Source: Hungatella sp. UBA3048 (GTDB taxonomy: Bacteria > Bacillota > Clostridia > Lachnospirales > Lachnospiraceae). Taken from it: 64,000 nucleotides of DNA. Made by a program: the position numbers and the translations under genes. Location of the stretch: positions 8,976-72,975 of the forward strand of contig DFCS01000015.1 of the NCBI GenBank assembly GCA_002367105.1. The letters are read 5' to 3'. The notes beneath the pieces are model-generated. The model was given only the letters and a program-made list of their open reading frames with translations. It had not been told where the DNA came from and made no database searches. Shown here piece by piece: positions 16,594 to 24,510 of this stretch (position 1 is the first letter of the stretch; every line of letters starts with the position of its first letter).

Positions 16594-17745
16594 TTATTTT
16601 AAAATGTTCCCGGATATGACCATGCGCTGCACCTCCGAGGTTCCCTCGTATATTTCCGTGATTTTGGCATCCCGCATCATGCGTTCCACCTCGTATTCCC
16701 TGATATATCCGTAACCACCATGGAGCTGTACCGCTTTTGTGGTCACATCCATAGCTGCCTCCGCCGCATATAGCTTTGCAATGGCTGCTTCCACGCTGTA
16801 GGTCTTTTGCGTGGCTTTTGCCATAGCAGCCTTATATACCAGAAGCCTGGCTGCTTCAATTCTGGTTGCCATATCTGCCAACTGAAACTGGGTATTCTGG
16901 AACTGGCCGATGCTGCGGCCAAACTGCTTTCTTTCCTTAACGTATTTTACCGTGGAATCAAAGGCTCCTTCCGCGATGCCAAGTGCCTGGGCAGCAATAC
17001 CGATCCTTCCGCCGTCTAAAGTATGCATGGCGATCTGAAATCCCTTTCCCTGGATTCCAAGTAAGTTTTCCTTCGGGATTCGGCAATCCGTGAAAATTAA
17101 TTCATAGGTAGAAGAACCTCTGATCCCCATTTTCTTCTCCTTTGTCCCAAAAGAAAAGCCGGGAGTCCCCTTCTCCACTAAAAAGGCAGAGATTTCCTTT
17201 AACTTTTTCCCGTGCTTTTCCACCGTGCCGGTCACAGCGATAATGACGTAAACATCGGCTTCTTTTCCATTGGTGATAAAGCACTTGGAACCATTTATTA
17301 CCCAGTGGTCTCCATCCAGTACTGCCTTTGTCTGCTGTCCCTGGGCATCTGTGCCGGCCCCGGCCTCCGTCAGTCCAAAAGCTCCAAGCTTCTTTCCGGA
17401 AGCAAGGTCTGGGATGTACTTTTGCTTCTGGGCTTCGCTTCCATAGGTAAGTATGGGATCAATACAAAGAGAAGTGTGGGCGGATACAATGACGGCAGTT
17501 GCCGCACATACCTTGGCAAGTTCCTCCACGCACATAACGTATGTAAGGGGATCACAGCCCTGTCCGCCGTATTCCCTGGGAACCGGTATTCCCAGGAATC
17601 CGTTTTTTGCCATTTTTTCAACGGTTGATTTTGGAAATATTTCCGTCTCGTCGGTCTCCTGTGCCAGAGGCTTTGCTTCTTTTTCAGCAAACTGCCGGAA
17701 CAGGCTTCTTGCGAGAAGATGTTTTTTTGATAAATTAAAATCCAT
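16594..17745 (-). CDS. bcd: Butyryl-CoA (short-chain acyl-CoA) dehydrogenase
   Basis: A 383-residue acyl-CoA dehydrogenase. Recognised motifs are GAFGLTEAGAGTDA (flavin/substrate site), CFITNG, the RKQFGRSIGQFQNTQFQLADM stretch, QLHGGYGYIREYEVERMMRDAKI and the catalytic glutamate in EIYEGTSEVQR. With EtfAB it should reduce crotonyl-CoA to butyryl-CoA. The usual clostridial bcs partners crt, hbd and thl are absent, which fits crotonyl-CoA being supplied by the 4-hydroxybutyryl-CoA dehydratase encoded 5 kb upstream. ATG 17745 follows AAGGAGC. A LysR gene ends 69 bp upstream in the same direction. Confidence 0.92.
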   Translation of the reverse strand: MDFNLSKKHLLARSLFRQFAEKEAKPLAQETDETEIFPKSTVEKMAKNGFLGIPVPREYGGQGCDPLTYVMCVEELAKVCAATAVIVSAHTSLCIDPILTYGSEAQKQKYIPDLASGKKLGAFGLTEAGAGTDAQGQQTKAVLDGDHWVINGSKCFITNGKEADVYVIIAVTGTVEKHGKKLKEISAFLVEKGTPGFSFGTKEKKMGIRGSSTYELIFTDCRIPKENLLGIQGKGFQIAMHTLDGGRIGIAAQALGIAEGAFDSTVKYVKERKQFGRSIGQFQNTQFQLADMATRIEAARLLVYKAAMAKATQKTYSVEAAIAKLYAAEAAMDVTTKAVQLHGGYGYIREYEVERMMRDAKITEIYEGTSEVQRMVISGNILK

Positions 17746-17814
17746 GCTTATGCTCCTTCATTTTTTATACCTTAAGTCCGCAGTGAAGCTCACAGAACCT
17801 GCGGTTTAGCGAGC

Positions 17815-18708
17815 TCACGGGCACTCGCCTTCTAACATCTGCTGAAGCTGCTTTGCAGCCGAGCTTAAGGGCCGGCGGCTGTCGCTGACAATGCAGATAC
17901 TTCGTTCCGGTATCTGTTCATGCAGCTTTATTTCTACGATCTCTCCCTTTTCAAGGGCCGGCCGGGCCAGCTCTTCGGGAACGAATCCAATGCCTAAGTT
18001 CTGCACGATTACCGGAAGAATCAAATCAATTCCTGCCACTTCAATGGCCGGCTGCATGACCAGGCCGCAGGAATGGTAAAATTCCTGGAAAAAGGCAAAG
18101 GTCGTTGTAACGTTTGACATGGTAATCAGCGGAAGGGTCGAAAGTTCTGAAAGGTAGCTGGTTTTTCCGCTGTATTCCCCATACTTCTTTCCACCCGCCA
18201 GCAGGCTGCGGAAGGTCTTAACCTTGACGGACTTTATGTTCTCATCACAGAAAAACGGCGTTGTAATAATTCCCAGATCAATTTTCCCTGCCTTCAGCTC
18301 ACTTAAGGTCTGGGGCGTATTATAGGTGAAGATGTTTAACCTGACCTGGGGAAATTGTTCTTTAAACTGATGAAGCCCGGTCAGCAGATAGGAATGCATA
18401 GCCATCTGGGTGGCTCCCACGTTGATCTGCTCACTCTGTTTGCCCAGCCTCTCCTTTAAGGCCTCCTCCCCCTGCATAAACTGCATACAGGCAGGTGCCA
18501 CATAGCTGTAAAGGAGTTCTCCTTCATTGGTCAGAGCAACGCCCTTTTTTGACCGTATAAACAGCTTGCAGCCCAGCACGTTTTCAAGGTTCTGTATATA
18601 GCAGGTCACAGAAGGCTGACTGGTTAAAAGAGCATTGGCAGCCCTTGTGAAATTCTTATACTTGGCAACATAATAAAAAACTTTGTAATGTTCAAAATTG
18701 GCCGACAT
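17815..18708 (-). CDS. LysR-family transcriptional regulator
   Basis: A 297-residue LysR protein. The N-terminal winged helix (HYKVFYYVAKYKNFTRAANALLTSQPSVTCYIQNLENVLGCKLFIRSKKGVALTNEGELLYSY) is complete, followed by a periplasmic-binding-like effector domain to the C terminus. It is read toward bcd-etfBA, and its start faces nifU across about 120 bp that contain two direct repeats. By position it is a candidate regulator of the butyrate genes or of the divergent NifU-like gene. The effector is unknown; CoA thioesters or C4 acids would be guesses. Confidence 0.9.
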   Translation of the reverse strand: MSANFEHYKVFYYVAKYKNFTRAANALLTSQPSVTCYIQNLENVLGCKLFIRSKKGVALTNEGELLYSYVAPACMQFMQGEEALKERLGKQSEQINVGATQMAMHSYLLTGLHQFKEQFPQVRLNIFTYNTPQTLSELKAGKIDLGIITTPFFCDENIKSVKVKTFRSLLAGGKKYGEYSGKTSYLSELSTLPLITMSNVTTTFAFFQEFYHSCGLVMQPAIEVAGIDLILPVIVQNLGIGFVPEELARPALEKGEIVEIKLHEQIPERSICIVSDSRRPLSSAAKQLQQMLEGECP

Positions 18709-18741
18709 ACCGATTCCCTCATTTCTTTTATAGTTTTTTCC

Positions 18742-18775
18742 TATCGGTATCCATCGGATATTCGTATCGGTATCC
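18742..18775. promoter_or_regulatory. Direct repeats between lysR and the NifU-like gene
   Basis: TATCGGTATCC occurs at 18742-18752 and again at 18765-18775, 23 bp apart start to start (about two helical turns), with related ATCGGATA between them. This is a reasonable LysR binding region in a divergent intergenic space. Confidence 0.45.
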
Positions 18776-18829
18776 GGATTGACAATAGTTCCTTCCTGCT
18801 GTTACACTGTTTCAAAAGGAGGGTTCGCC

Positions 18830-19117
18830 ATGATAGGAACAAGAGAGCAGATTGAAATGATCCTCAATAAGAAGGTACGCCCGGCTTTGGCCAAACACGA
18901 AGGCAACGTCACGGTACTGAGCCTGGAAAATAACATTTTGAAAGTCCGGTTAACCGGCAAATGTTCCGGATGTCCCGCTGCCAGCCGCACCAGCGAAGAA
19001 CTGATTGCGGCTGAAATCAAAGCCGCAATCCCCTCTGTCGCAGATGTTGTCCTGGTAGAGGATACCAGCCAGGAATTACTGGATGAGGCAAGGAAACTGC
19101 TGGGGCTCTCTTCTTAA
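18830..19117 (+). CDS. NifU C-terminal-domain (Fe-S scaffold-like) protein
   Basis: A 95-residue stand-alone NifU C-terminal domain with the conserved CSGCPAAS (CxxC) motif that can hold a transient Fe-S cluster, followed by EIKAAIPSVADVVLVED. ATG 18830 has AAAGGAGGG at standard distance. It stands alone on the plus strand between the LysR gene and the CoA-transferases. The surrounding density of Fe-S enzymes (AbfD, fumarase, Frd, Hdr) gives it an obvious possible clientele, but that link is inference. Confidence 0.85.
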   Translation: MIGTREQIEMILNKKVRPALAKHEGNVTVLSLENNILKVRLTGKCSGCPAASRTSEELIAAEIKAAIPSVADVVLVEDTSQELLDEARKLLGLSS

Positions 19118-19131
19118 AGACAAGTGATACC

Positions 19132-19166
19132 TTCCCGGTCCGGATGATATCTATCCGGACCGGGAA
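19132..19166. terminator. Perfect 14-bp hairpin between convergent nifU-like and cat2 genes
   Basis: TTCCCGGTCCGGAT (19132-19145) is exactly complementary to ATCCGGACCGGGAA (19153-19166) with a 7-nt loop. It lies between two converging genes, where a bidirectional terminator is expected, but neither strand shows a clear T tract after it. Confidence 0.5.
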
Positions 19167-19237
19167 CCGGGCATCTCTGCAGGACCCGGTATTTCTTACA
19201 TACCATATATCCCGTGATAATACAAGGCTTTTCCGCA

Positions 19238-20545
19238 TTAATACGGCTCTGAAAAACGCCTTTCAAATTCCTCTTTAAGCCCTTCCTGAAAGTCCGGATG
19301 GGCAATCTTAACCAATGCTCTGGCCCGTTCCCTCAACGTCTTTCCCTTCATGCGGGCGATTCCTTGTTCCGTCACAATATAATCCACATCATTTCTGCTG
19401 GTCGTCACGGCTGCTCCCTCCGAAAGGAAAGGAACGATTTTTGATACGTTTCCACCCTTTGTGACAGAAGGGAATGCAATAATGGAGCGGCCGCCCTTAG
19501 ATGCAGCTGCACCTCTCACAAAATCCACCTGTCCTCCCACTGCGGAATATTGCTTTAATCCAATGGCCTCTGCACACACCTGCCCCATCAAGTCGATCTG
19601 CAGCGCAGAATTGATGGATACCACGTTGTCATTTTGGCTTATAACAAAGGGATCATTTACATAGCTCACAGGCATTAAGGACACGGCCGGATTGTCGTTT
19701 ACAAAGTCATACAGCCTTCTTGTGCCAAGCATAAAGGTAACGACCATCTTCCCTTTGTCAATGTTCTTCTTTTTTCCTGTAATGACTCCTTTTTCATACA
19801 AATCCACCACTCCGTCAGATACCATCTCGGAATGGATCCCCAAATCCTTTTTATCGTCCAGACACCTTAAAACTGCATCCGGTATGGCGCCGATTCCAAG
19901 CTGGAGGCAGTCTCCATCCCTTACAAGGGAAGCAATGTGCTTTCCGATGGAAGACTCTGTTTCGCCTATCACGGAATTTCCATGTTCAAGGACCGGCTCG
20001 TTGCTTTCCACAATGGCCGCCAGTCTGCTGACATGGATAAAATTATCCCCCATTACCCTTGGCATATTGGGATTCACAGACCCGATCACCCTGGTCTTTG
20101 GGTTTTGTCCCGCTTCCTTTGCAAAATCACAGGAAATGCCATAGCTGCAAAAACCATGCTCATCCGGCGGAGATAAGGTGACTAAAAATACATCCGCAGG
20201 CTCCACATTTACCACATAATCCGGAATCTGATAAAAGAAGCAGGGCGTATAATCCCCTTTACCCGCAGCAATGTGGTTTCTGCTGGCAGGGCCTACAAAT
20301 AGGTTATTAAAGCTGAAATGCCGCTCCATTCCAGACCCTAAATACTTACAGGGCCCCAGATCGTGCTGCTGGACAATGCGTATGTTCCTTAAGTCCTGCC
20401 GAACCGCATAATCCACCATGGCATCCACTAGAATCCCGGGCTCCGAAGCCGCATGGGCGATCAGCACCGTATCTCCGGAATGGATCTCTTTCACAGCCTC
20501 CTCCGGCGTTTTTAACTTTGAGGCATATATTTTTCTCCAGTCCAT
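19238..20545 (-). CDS. 4-Hydroxybutyrate/acyl CoA-transferase, second paralogue
   Basis: A 435-residue class I-type CoA-transferase of the acetyl-CoA hydrolase/4-hydroxybutyrate CoA-transferase (Cat2/AbfT) family. The catalytic-glutamate region GIHSEMVSDGVVDLYEKG, the glycine loop LQLGIGAIPDAVL and the GGQVDFVRGAA stretch are conserved. Start ATG 20545 is preferred (GGAGG 9 nt upstream) over a frame entering the upstream gene. It lies 4 bp behind a close paralogue; the two probably arose by tandem duplication and may divide donors or acceptors (acetate, butyrate, succinate, 4-hydroxybutyrate). Which one loads 4-hydroxybutyrate cannot be told from sequence. Confidence 0.88.
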   Translation of the reverse strand: MDWRKIYASKLKTPEEAVKEIHSGDTVLIAHAASEPGILVDAMVDYAVRQDLRNIRIVQQHDLGPCKYLGSGMERHFSFNNLFVGPASRNHIAAGKGDYTPCFFYQIPDYVVNVEPADVFLVTLSPPDEHGFCSYGISCDFAKEAGQNPKTRVIGSVNPNMPRVMGDNFIHVSRLAAIVESNEPVLEHGNSVIGETESSIGKHIASLVRDGDCLQLGIGAIPDAVLRCLDDKKDLGIHSEMVSDGVVDLYEKGVITGKKKNIDKGKMVVTFMLGTRRLYDFVNDNPAVSLMPVSYVNDPFVISQNDNVVSINSALQIDLMGQVCAEAIGLKQYSAVGGQVDFVRGAAASKGGRSIIAFPSVTKGGNVSKIVPFLSEGAAVTTSRNDVDYIVTEQGIARMKGKTLRERARALVKIAHPDFQEGLKEEFERRFSEPY

Positions 20546-20549
20546 ATTC

Positions 20550-21866
20550 CTACACCTCCAGGTATTTTTCAGCAAAACGTTTTTCAAACTCCATCGCCAG
20601 CTCCTCCCTGAACCCGGGAGCAGCAATCCGGATCAACTGACGGGCCCTGTCTCTTAAGGTATGCCCCTTCATCCTGGCAATCCCATATTCCGTCACTACA
20701 TAATCCACGTCATTTCTGCACGTGGTCACAGTCGCCCCATAGGTCAAACAGGGTACAATCCTGGAAATAGTTCCCTTTTTGGCAGTGGAGGAAAAGGCAA
20801 GGATGGAACGCCCGCCCTTAGAGAACGCGGCTCCCCGGATAAAGTCCACCTGCCCGCCGATTCCGGAAAACTGCTTTAGCCCCATAGCCTCCGAGCAGGC
20901 CTCTCCCATTAAATTCACTTGCAAAGATGAATTGATGGATACCATGTTATCATTTCGTCCAATGATCCCGGGGTTATTGACATAATCCACCGGAGCCATG
21001 TAAATGCAGGGATTGTTATCTGCAAAATCATACAGCCGCCTGGTTCCCATAAGGAAGGACACCACCATCTTATCCGGGTTAAAATTCTTGGCACTGCAAT
21101 TAACAACGCCTTTCTCATATAAATCCACGATGCCGTCAGAAAGCATTTCCGAATGAATCCCCAGATTTTTCTTACCTCCCAGGAATTTTAAAACAGCATC
21201 AGGAATCCCCCCGATTCCAAGCTGTAAGCAGTCCCCATCTTTTATCAAAGAAGCAATATGCTCTCCAATGGCCAGTTCCACATCTCCGCTTTCAGGGATT
21301 AACAACTCCGTTACCGGCGTATCGTCTTCCACGATCACGTCTATGTCCCTGATATGGATAAAGCAGTCTCCGTGAGTCCTTGGCATGGAGGGATTTAATA
21401 CCCCAATCACCTTTACGCCCTCGATCTCCGCAGCCGGCTTGGTATAATCACAGGCCACACCAAAGCTGCAGTAACCATGATCATCCGGCAGGGAAAAGGT
21501 TGCTAAAAGAACATCCGGTTTTAAGAAAGAACGAAACAAATCCGGTATCTGGTAAAAAAAACAAGGTGTAAAATCTCCCCGGCCGCTGTTGACACAGTCT
21601 CTGGTATTAGCCCCCAGAAAAAAACTGTTCTGCCTGAAATGTTTTTCCATTCCCGGCCGGGCATAAAGTGAGTGCCCCATATCGATCTGCTGATTGATCT
21701 CAATATCTCTCAAATCCATTTTTACAACATAGTCCACCATGGCATCTACCAGTTTCACCGGTTCTCCCACCGCATGGCTGATGACCACCCGGTCGCCGGA
21801 CTTGATAATTTTTACTGCCTCTTCCATCGTTTTAAGCTTTGACGCATAATGTTCTTTCCAGTTCAC
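20550..21866 (-). CDS. abfT: 4-Hydroxybutyrate CoA-transferase
   Basis: A 438-residue member of the Cat2/AbfT family, paralogous to the following gene. It contains the catalytic-glutamate motif GIHSEMLSDGIVDLYEKG, the LQLGIGGIPDAVLKFLGG loop and GGQVDFIRGAAFSKGGRS. It starts with GTG at 21866 behind GGAGG and directly follows 4-hydroxybutyryl-CoA dehydratase. The expected reaction is transfer of CoA from acetyl-CoA or butyryl-CoA to 4-hydroxybutyrate, activating it for the dehydratase. Length matches C. kluyveri Cat2 rather than the longer succinyl-CoA transferase Cat1. Confidence 0.87.
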   Translation of the reverse strand: MNWKEHYASKLKTMEEAVKIIKSGDRVVISHAVGEPVKLVDAMVDYVVKMDLRDIEINQQIDMGHSLYARPGMEKHFRQNSFFLGANTRDCVNSGRGDFTPCFFYQIPDLFRSFLKPDVLLATFSLPDDHGYCSFGVACDYTKPAAEIEGVKVIGVLNPSMPRTHGDCFIHIRDIDVIVEDDTPVTELLIPESGDVELAIGEHIASLIKDGDCLQLGIGGIPDAVLKFLGGKKNLGIHSEMLSDGIVDLYEKGVVNCSAKNFNPDKMVVSFLMGTRRLYDFADNNPCIYMAPVDYVNNPGIIGRNDNMVSINSSLQVNLMGEACSEAMGLKQFSGIGGQVDFIRGAAFSKGGRSILAFSSTAKKGTISRIVPCLTYGATVTTCRNDVDYVVTEYGIARMKGHTLRDRARQLIRIAAPGFREELAMEFEKRFAEKYLEV

Positions 21867-21906
21867 ACTCCCAAACCTCCCTGTTGAAATCTATTTAAGC
21901 CCCGCC

Positions 21907-23355
21907 TTAATCCCGGATCTTTGCAATTTCTTTTGCAAGCTCTTTCTTCTTTCCAATGTTGCCCTGGCGGGAAATCATGATCCTCTGAGCCTGGGGAGAT
22001 CCGGCGCCATGCATGGATTCTGTCCGGTAACCCACTGCTGCGGTTCCAAGAGTCAGGTTCTCGATCAGGCGCAGAATCTTAAGGCGGTTTTCCGTAGAAA
22101 CTCCAACCGTTCCCTTTAAGTATTTCTCCACCATGGGGCCGACGACCGGGCTTCTTAGATCCTTTTCAGAAGGTGCTGTCACCATAAAGCCCCCAGCAAT
22201 GTCTTCCGCCAGCCGCGCGATCTCATAGGGGTATCTGGTAACATTCTGCTTACAGACGTTGGCAAGCAAAAGATCGATCAGATAATTTCCGGATTCCGTA
22301 GGCCTGCCTTCCGCGGAACAGGCAATTCCGCAGCAATAGAGGGTCTCATTTAAATGTACCATTTCGATGAGTTTATCCTTAATATGGGAAGCTTTTGGCA
22401 CTCCGTTGTAATCTGCAGCCAGTGCGGCGGCACCGATTAAAACATCTCCCACTCCCACCTTGCAGCCGCCATAGGACTGTCTGTGGTAGCCTGCAAAGCG
22501 TTCCACCAGCATGCCCGCAAACTCATGTTCCCCATTTAAAAAGATCCTGTCATTGGGCACAAATACATCGTCAAACACAACCAGGGCTTCCACGCCTCCG
22601 AATTCACTGTTTCCCACATCCATGGAAGAGCCTTCCAGCTTTCTGGTATCGCAGGACTGCCTGCCGATTATCATGGTAATTCCCTCTGCATCCGTCGGTA
22701 CAGCAAATGAAACCGCAAAATCCTTATCTTCCGCCCCCATGGCTACGGTAGGCATGACAATTACTTCCTGGGAGTTTATGATACCCGTCTGATGGGCCTT
22801 TGCCCCTCTGACTACGATCCCATCCTCACGCTGTTCCACCACCCGAAGATACAAATCTAAATCCGGCTGGGCATGTGGAGCCAGACTTCTGTCGCCCTTT
22901 GGGTCAGTCATTGCGCCATCCACCGTAAAATCAAGGTCCTGGACCATGCGGAGGTATCTTTTAAAATTCTCATGGTAATCCGTGGAGCACTTCTTATCTA
23001 TCTCATAGGTGGTGGACCATACTGCATTAAATGCGTCCATTCCCACACACCGCTGGAAACAGGATGCGGTCTTCTGGCCGCAGAGCCTTTGCATCTTTAC
23101 TTTTTTTATTAAATCATCCGTATTCCTGTGAATGTTGGCAAAACGGTTGATCTTCCGGCCATCCTCCAAGGTTACGGTCATCAGATCCTCATATTCCGGC
23201 ATCTGTGCCAAATCATAGGTCGCTTTTACCGAATTAAGAGATGGACGCAAAACCGGGTTGTCAACCGGATTGTCAATTTTCTCCCCGAACATATAAACAT
23301 TCAGTTTCATTTTGCGCATGCTTTCCACATACTCTTCCCCTGTCATCAATGCCAT
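21907..23355 (-). CDS. abfD: 4-Hydroxybutyryl-CoA dehydratase / vinylacetyl-CoA isomerase
   Basis: A 482-residue flavin and [4Fe-4S] radical dehydratase converting 4-hydroxybutyryl-CoA to crotonyl-CoA. The cluster ligands described for the C. aminobutyricum enzyme (three Cys and one His) are all recognisable: Cys99 and Cys103 in ASCFQRCVG, and His291 and Cys298 in AGYHRQSYGGCKVG. The N terminus (MTGEEYVESMRKMKLNVYMFGEKI) and the MHGAGSPQAQRI tail are typical of AbfD rather than of 4-hydroxyphenylacetate 3-monooxygenase, the distant relative. ATG 23355 follows AAAGGAGG. It sits between 4hbD and the CoA-transferases. Its product feeds Bcd-EtfAB. Confidence 0.95.
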   Translation of the reverse strand: MALMTGEEYVESMRKMKLNVYMFGEKIDNPVDNPVLRPSLNSVKATYDLAQMPEYEDLMTVTLEDGRKINRFANIHRNTDDLIKKVKMQRLCGQKTASCFQRCVGMDAFNAVWSTTYEIDKKCSTDYHENFKRYLRMVQDLDFTVDGAMTDPKGDRSLAPHAQPDLDLYLRVVEQREDGIVVRGAKAHQTGIINSQEVIVMPTVAMGAEDKDFAVSFAVPTDAEGITMIIGRQSCDTRKLEGSSMDVGNSEFGGVEALVVFDDVFVPNDRIFLNGEHEFAGMLVERFAGYHRQSYGGCKVGVGDVLIGAAALAADYNGVPKASHIKDKLIEMVHLNETLYCCGIACSAEGRPTESGNYLIDLLLANVCKQNVTRYPYEIARLAEDIAGGFMVTAPSEKDLRSPVVGPMVEKYLKGTVGVSTENRLKILRLIENLTLGTAAVGYRTESMHGAGSPQAQRIMISRQGNIGKKKELAKEIAKIRD

Positions 23356-23383
23356 TGCTATTTCCTCCTTTTTTTATATGAAT

Positions 23384-24499
23384 TCAATATAGTTCCCTGT
23401 AAATTTTCAAAACCCGCGCTTCGTCCAGAGGAACGAAATTGTTGGCCATAAGCCTCCCCTGCCGTTCCATAACGCTCTTAGCAAACACCGGAAGCTCCTC
23501 CGGCTTTACGCCGTATTCATGCAGGGACTTTTTAGGAAGAACCGTTCCCAGCAGCTCATCAAGCTTTTCATAGACCTCTTCCTCCCCGCAACCCAAAAGT
23601 CCGGAAAGGTACTGGTTTAAGACTGCGATTTCCCCGTCTCTGCGTATTTCCATATAGTTTTTCAGCACTCCGGTAAACATTGCATAATTGCTTTCCCCAT
23701 GAGCCACATGATAACTGCCTCCCAGGGGATAGCTGGTGGCATGAACTGCTGCACAGCCGGCAGTCCCAAAAGCAATTCCAGCATAATTGCCGGCGATCAG
23801 AAAATCCTTCATCAGGGGTTTTAACGATTCTCTTCCGTCAGCCGCTATTTTCTGATACCCCTTAATGATCATTTCAATGGCTTTGTATCCGAACAGCTTC
23901 GAATAAGGCGTGGCCTTAGGAGATAAACTGGATTCCACGGCGTGAACCAGGGCATCAATGGAACTGGCTGCAAATACGCCAAAGGGAAGTCCGTGTAAAA
24001 GCTCCGGCACCAGCACCGCATCGTCCGCATACATAGCGGGCGATACAAGGCCCATTTTCGTTCCCAGCCTGGTCCTGTTTATAATGGAGATATTGGTCAC
24101 CTCGCTGCCCGTCCCGCAGGTAGTCGGAAGAATCACCAGCTTCCTTCTCTTTTTCGCAGAAGCCGGATCCTCGTACAGGGAATCTAAGGAATCACCTGAC
24201 GAAACAGCCAGCACTTTTGCTATATCGATCACCGTACCGCCTCCTATGGCAATAATCCTTTGGCACTCCCTTTTCTCCGCTGCCTCAAGGATCTGGTCCA
24301 CCATAACGTCCGTAGGTTCCCCGCTGCCGTATTCTTCCTGGAAAATCGTCTGCACTTCCAGCCCCATGTTTCCAAAACAGGGATTATATATGTATTCATT
24401 GGTCAATACCAGATCGCCTCTTCCGAGTTTAAATTCCTTTGCAAATTCGGCGCAGGTATCGTAGTAAGAGATTTGTGTTTTTAATATTAATTCTGTCAT
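23384..24499 (-). CDS. 4hbD: 4-Hydroxybutyrate dehydrogenase (iron-type alcohol dehydrogenase)
   Basis: A 371-residue group III metal-dependent alcohol dehydrogenase. The NAD-binding GGGTVIDIAK, the TTCGTGSEVTN motif and the metal ligands (Asp and His in SIDALVHAVE, His in HATSYPLGGSYHVAHGES) are present. In the middle of sucD, abfD and cat2 it is confidently the NADH-dependent succinate semialdehyde to 4-hydroxybutyrate reductase. ATG 24499 follows GGGAGAG, 11 bp after the sucD stop. It is cytoplasmic. Confidence 0.92.
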   Translation of the reverse strand: MTELILKTQISYYDTCAEFAKEFKLGRGDLVLTNEYIYNPCFGNMGLEVQTIFQEEYGSGEPTDVMVDQILEAAEKRECQRIIAIGGGTVIDIAKVLAVSSGDSLDSLYEDPASAKKRRKLVILPTTCGTGSEVTNISIINRTRLGTKMGLVSPAMYADDAVLVPELLHGLPFGVFAASSIDALVHAVESSLSPKATPYSKLFGYKAIEMIIKGYQKIAADGRESLKPLMKDFLIAGNYAGIAFGTAGCAAVHATSYPLGGSYHVAHGESNYAMFTGVLKNYMEIRRDGEIAVLNQYLSGLLGCGEEEVYEKLDELLGTVLPKKSLHEYGVKPEELPVFAKSVMERQGRLMANNFVPLDEARVLKIYRELY

Positions 24500-24510
24500 G
24501 ACTGCTCTCC

